Positions 61,937-64,000 of a stretch of DNA of 64,000 nt are shown here, in pieces. The notes under the pieces are model-generated. The model was not told where the DNA came from, ran no database searches, and saw only the letters and a list, made by a program, of their open reading frames with translations. The first letter of the stretch is position 1. The number at the start of each line of letters is the position of its first letter. The stretch spans positions 1-64,000 of the forward strand of contig JADHLH010000003.1 in NCBI GenBank assembly GCA_016780765.1, read 5' to 3'. A program made the position numbers and the translations under genes. The DNA is from Alphaproteobacteria bacterium (GTDB lineage: Bacteria > Pseudomonadota > Alphaproteobacteria > Puniceispirillales > Puniceispirillaceae).

Positions 61937-62971
61937 ATGACAGACAGCCTTGGCACAATGGAAGACCTTCCCGAAGATTATCGCGCTGCCATGCAGGCGG
62001 CGGGTGTTGCACCGTTGTGGCCGATGATGCGCAATGTGCTGCCGCATGGCGCACCGGCACCGGTTACGCAAACAGGCCACTGGACATATGCATCGGTCCG
62101 CCCGTTGCTGTTGCAGGCGGGTGAGCTGACACCCGTTGAAAAGGCCGAACGGCGGGTGCTTGTACTGTCTGATCCCGGGCGCGGCACGGGCGCAATGCAG
62201 GCGACCTCCACGATCTATCTTGGTATGCAGCTGCTGTTGCCGGGCGAGACAGCGCCAGCGCATATGCACACACCCTCGGCAGCGCGGATCATTGTCGAGG
62301 GCAGCGGTGCCTTCACCGTGGTGGATGGCGAACGCCTGCCGATGGAAGAGGGTGATCTGGTGCTGACCCCGGGCGGCGAATGGCACGATCACGGGCATGA
62401 TGGTGAGGCCCCGGTAATTTGGCTGGATGCGCTTGATCTGCCGCTGTTTGTCTATCTTGAAGGGTCCTATGCGGTTGAGGGTGACCTGCAGGCGCAGCGC
62501 AACCGCCCTGATGCCAGCCAGGTTGAATATCTGTCTGCCGGGCTTGCCCCATCGCGCAGCACATCACGGCCACGCCGTTACCCGATGATACGCTATCCCT
62601 GGCAGCGCACGGAGGCAGCCCTGCGGGAGATGGCGCGTTTCGGTGATGCCGACCTGCCCGAGCTTGATTATGTCAATCCGGAAACCGGTGCCGATGTTCT
62701 GCCAACAATGGGCTTCACAGCGATGATGCTGCCAGAAGGATCGACATCCGCACCGCCGCGCCGGTCATGTTCGTCAGCCTTTCACGTGGTCCGCGGCAGG
62801 GGACGCACGCGGATTGACGGAAAGACTGTCGAATGGGGCGAGAAGGATACATTCAGCGTGCCTGTCTTTGCGGTTGTTGAACATGAGGCAGATACAGAGG
62901 CCTTTCTGGTGCGCGTCCATGACCGGCCCTTGCAGGAGAAGCTGGGATATTATGAAGAGCGCGCCAGATAG
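61937..62971 (+). CDS. Gentisate 1,2-dioxygenase (bicupin)
   Basis: This is a 344-residue bicupin iron enzyme that opens the gentisate ring to maleylpyruvate. The first cupin carries AHMHTPSAARIIVEGSGAFT with the metal histidines, and the third ligand is in GGEWHDHGHDG. The second cupin (SSAFHVVRGRGRTRI, VFAVVEHEAD) appears structural. AAAGAG precedes the ATG. As the last gene of the rightward operon it defines gentisate as the product of the upstream hydroxylase and thioesterase. No maleylpyruvate isomerase or fumarylpyruvase gene is visible before the window ends. Confidence 0.9.
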   Translation: MTDSLGTMEDLPEDYRAAMQAAGVAPLWPMMRNVLPHGAPAPVTQTGHWTYASVRPLLLQAGELTPVEKAERRVLVLSDPGRGTGAMQATSTIYLGMQLLLPGETAPAHMHTPSAARIIVEGSGAFTVVDGERLPMEEGDLVLTPGGEWHDHGHDGEAPVIWLDALDLPLFVYLEGSYAVEGDLQAQRNRPDASQVEYLSAGLAPSRSTSRPRRYPMIRYPWQRTEAALREMARFGDADLPELDYVNPETGADVLPTMGFTAMMLPEGSTSAPPRRSCSSAFHVVRGRGRTRIDGKTVEWGEKDTFSVPVFAVVEHEADTEAFLVRVHDRPLQEKLGYYEERAR

Positions 62972-63019
62972 GCGGGGGCAAACAGGGTCGGCAAGTTGAA
63001 TTTCTTGCTAAGGGAAAAT

Positions 63020-63048
63020 TTGACCACTAATGTGTTAGATAGCTAATT
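63020..63048 (+). promoter_or_regulatory. Candidate promoter of the terminal aldehyde dehydrogenase gene
   Basis: TTGACC (63020-63025), a 17-base spacer and CTAATT (63043-63048) lie in an AT-rich stretch 25 bases before the start codon. CTAA and TTAG within the spacer form a small inverted repeat. Confidence 0.4.
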
Positions 63049-63073
63049 TGTAGTAGGTTTCAGGTGCCAAGCG

Positions 63074-64000
63074 ATGACCAACGCCACAAATGATAATTAC
63101 AAGGATATGTCCGGCGACTTCATCACAAAGCAATTTGTGGCTGGTGACTGGCATGCGGGTAGCGGGGGAGACCGCTCGATCACATCGCCATCATCAGGTG
63201 CCGTGCTGGCCGATGTGCCGGATGCAGGCAGTGCCGAGCTGGATGCAGCCGTAGAGCAGGCCCGCCTGGCCCAGCCCGGCTGGTATGATGCCGGGCCGCT
63301 GGCGCGCGCAAATGCACTGCGGGAAGCGGCGCGTCGGCTGCGCGAACAGGCAGATTTTCTGGCACGGATCGATGCGCTGGATAGCGGCAATCCGATCAAA
63401 GGCATGCATTTTGATGTCATGCTGGGGGCCACGCTTGTTGAATATTTTGCCGGCCTGACGACCGAGGCAAAGGGAGAAACCATTCCCCAGCGCGATGGTC
63501 GTCTGACCTATACCACGCGTGAACCGCTGGGCGTTGTTGCGCGTCTGGTCGCCTTCAATCACCCGCTGTTATTTGCCGCTGCCAAGATGGCTGCGCCGCT
63601 GGCTGCCGGAAATTCCGTGATCATCAAACCGTCCGAGGAAACACCCCTGTCGGCCCTGTGGCTGGCGGAAATTGTCGGGGATATTTTCCCGAAAGGGGTT
63701 CTGTCTGTATTGACTGGTGGCGCGGAACTGGGCGCGTCGATCTGCGCCCATCCCGGGATCGCGGCTGTCAGCCTTGTGGGCAGTGTGCCAACCGGCAAGG
63801 CTGTGTTGAAGAGCGCCGCAGACAGCATGAAACGCACACAGCTGGAACTTGGCGGCAAGAACGCGCTGATCATCTGTCCTGATGCCGATCTGGATGCCGC
63901 TATCAATGGCGCGGTCAAGGGCATGAATCTGGGGTGGACTGCTGGCCAGTCTTGCGGGTCCACCAGCCGGATCCTGGTCCATTCCTCGGTCTATGACGCA
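63074..64000 (+). CDS. Aldehyde dehydrogenase family protein, 5' part
   Basis: The first 309 codons of an ALDH run off the window end. After a short N-terminal lead, KQFVAGDWHAGSGGDRSITS opens the cofactor domain. FNHPLLFAAAKMAAPLAAGN, KPSEETPLSALWLAEIVGD and GSVPTGKAVLK follow. The glutamate is in LELGGKNALII and the catalytic cysteine in GQSCGSTSR. It has its own likely promoter and so may not belong to the gentisate operon. The substrate is unknown; betaine-aldehyde and aromatic-aldehyde types are both possible. Confidence 0.87.
   Translation, partial: MTNATNDNYKDMSGDFITKQFVAGDWHAGSGGDRSITSPSSGAVLADVPDAGSAELDAAVEQARLAQPGWYDAGPLARANALREAARRLREQADFLARIDALDSGNPIKGMHFDVMLGATLVEYFAGLTTEAKGETIPQRDGRLTYTTREPLGVVARLVAFNHPLLFAAAKMAAPLAAGNSVIIKPSEETPLSALWLAEIVGDIFPKGVLSVLTGGAELGASICAHPGIAAVSLVGSVPTGKAVLKSAADSMKRTQLELGGKNALIICPDADLDAAINGAVKGMNLGWTAGQSCGSTSRILVHSSVYDA

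Noticed and set aside
1-64000. tRNA, rRNA, insertion sequences, prophage or integration sites
   Set aside because: No cloverleaf-like stretch, rRNA signature, transposase, integrase or terminal inverted repeats were seen on either strand.

Overview
The window looks like the chromosome of a free-living, probably marine, alphaproteobacterium. It has moderately high GC by eye, dense operons joined by ATGA/GTGA overlaps, and many genes for importing and breaking down polyamines, quaternary amines, amino acids and aromatic acids. Species-level placement (for example SAR116-like or Rhodospirillales/Rhodobacterales relatives) cannot be settled from sequence reading alone. I found no tRNA, rRNA, CRISPR array, phage or insertion sequence. 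The window cuts a gene at each end.

Region 1 (1-10.2 kb) is polyamine uptake and catabolism: the 3' end of a potD-type binding protein, a Rieske oxygenase leading a potB-potC-potA operon, an agmatinase-family hydrolase, a PuuB/OrdL-like FAD oxidase, a SpuC-like aminotransferase and a gamma-glutamylpolyamine synthetase. Region 2 (10.2-13.6 kb) has a Zur-like Fur repressor divergent from a class II dihydroorotase, a DMT permease and a glutathione transferase. Region 3 (13.7-18.8 kb) is a polar amino-acid ABC transporter whose binding-protein gene is separated from the ATPase and permease genes by two decayed genes, a truncated AhpD-like gene joined to a truncated, frameshifted Rieske oxygenase gene. 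A CmcJ/AsaB-like oxidoreductase follows. Region 4 (19-25.3 kb) is a light/photodamage-type cluster: a CPD photolyase, an iron-sulfur (FeS-BCP) photolyase, a DUF3833 lipoprotein, a chalcone-isomerase-like protein, a YciB-like membrane protein, an SDR and a DUF4864 protein.

Region 5 (25.3-33.5 kb) is housekeeping and stress: a DMT permease, ung, azoR divergent from a LysR regulator, a candidate small RNA with a strong terminator (about 28862-28989), a VOC protein, an unassigned polytopic permease, a persulfide-dioxygenase/rhodanese fusion, a methyltransferase and a DUF2306 protein. Region 6 (33.5-50.8 kb) is quaternary-amine metabolism: an HDAC-like amidohydrolase with a proX-proV-double-proW betaine transporter, divergent from a nine-gene operon. 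That operon encodes a CntA/GbcA-like Rieske oxygenase, an SDR, a beta-keto acid cleavage enzyme, an aminobutyraldehyde/betaine-aldehyde dehydrogenase, an SDR, an L-carnitine-dehydrogenase-like protein, a two-subunit CoA transferase and a two-subunit indolepyruvate:ferredoxin-oxidoreductase-type enzyme.

Region 7 (50.8-63 kb) is the most distinctive part: two divergent operons for aromatic acid breakdown through CoA thioesters. The leftward operon holds a 2-aminobenzoyl-CoA/salicylyl-CoA type monooxygenase-reductase, an SDR, a MarR regulator, an enoyl-CoA hydratase and an acyl-CoA dehydrogenase. The rightward operon holds a thioesterase, a RidA protein, an aryl-CoA ligase, a 932-residue fusion of an aryl-CoA FAD hydroxylase with an aryl-CoA ligase, and a gentisate dioxygenase. 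The simplest reading is anthranilate handled by the ACMR-type route and salicylate handled via salicylyl-CoA to gentisate. The ligase-hydroxylase fusion is the best candidate here for something undescribed. A second genome-wide theme is an excess of 12-18 bp tandem duplications, several of which copy a gene's own stop codon.
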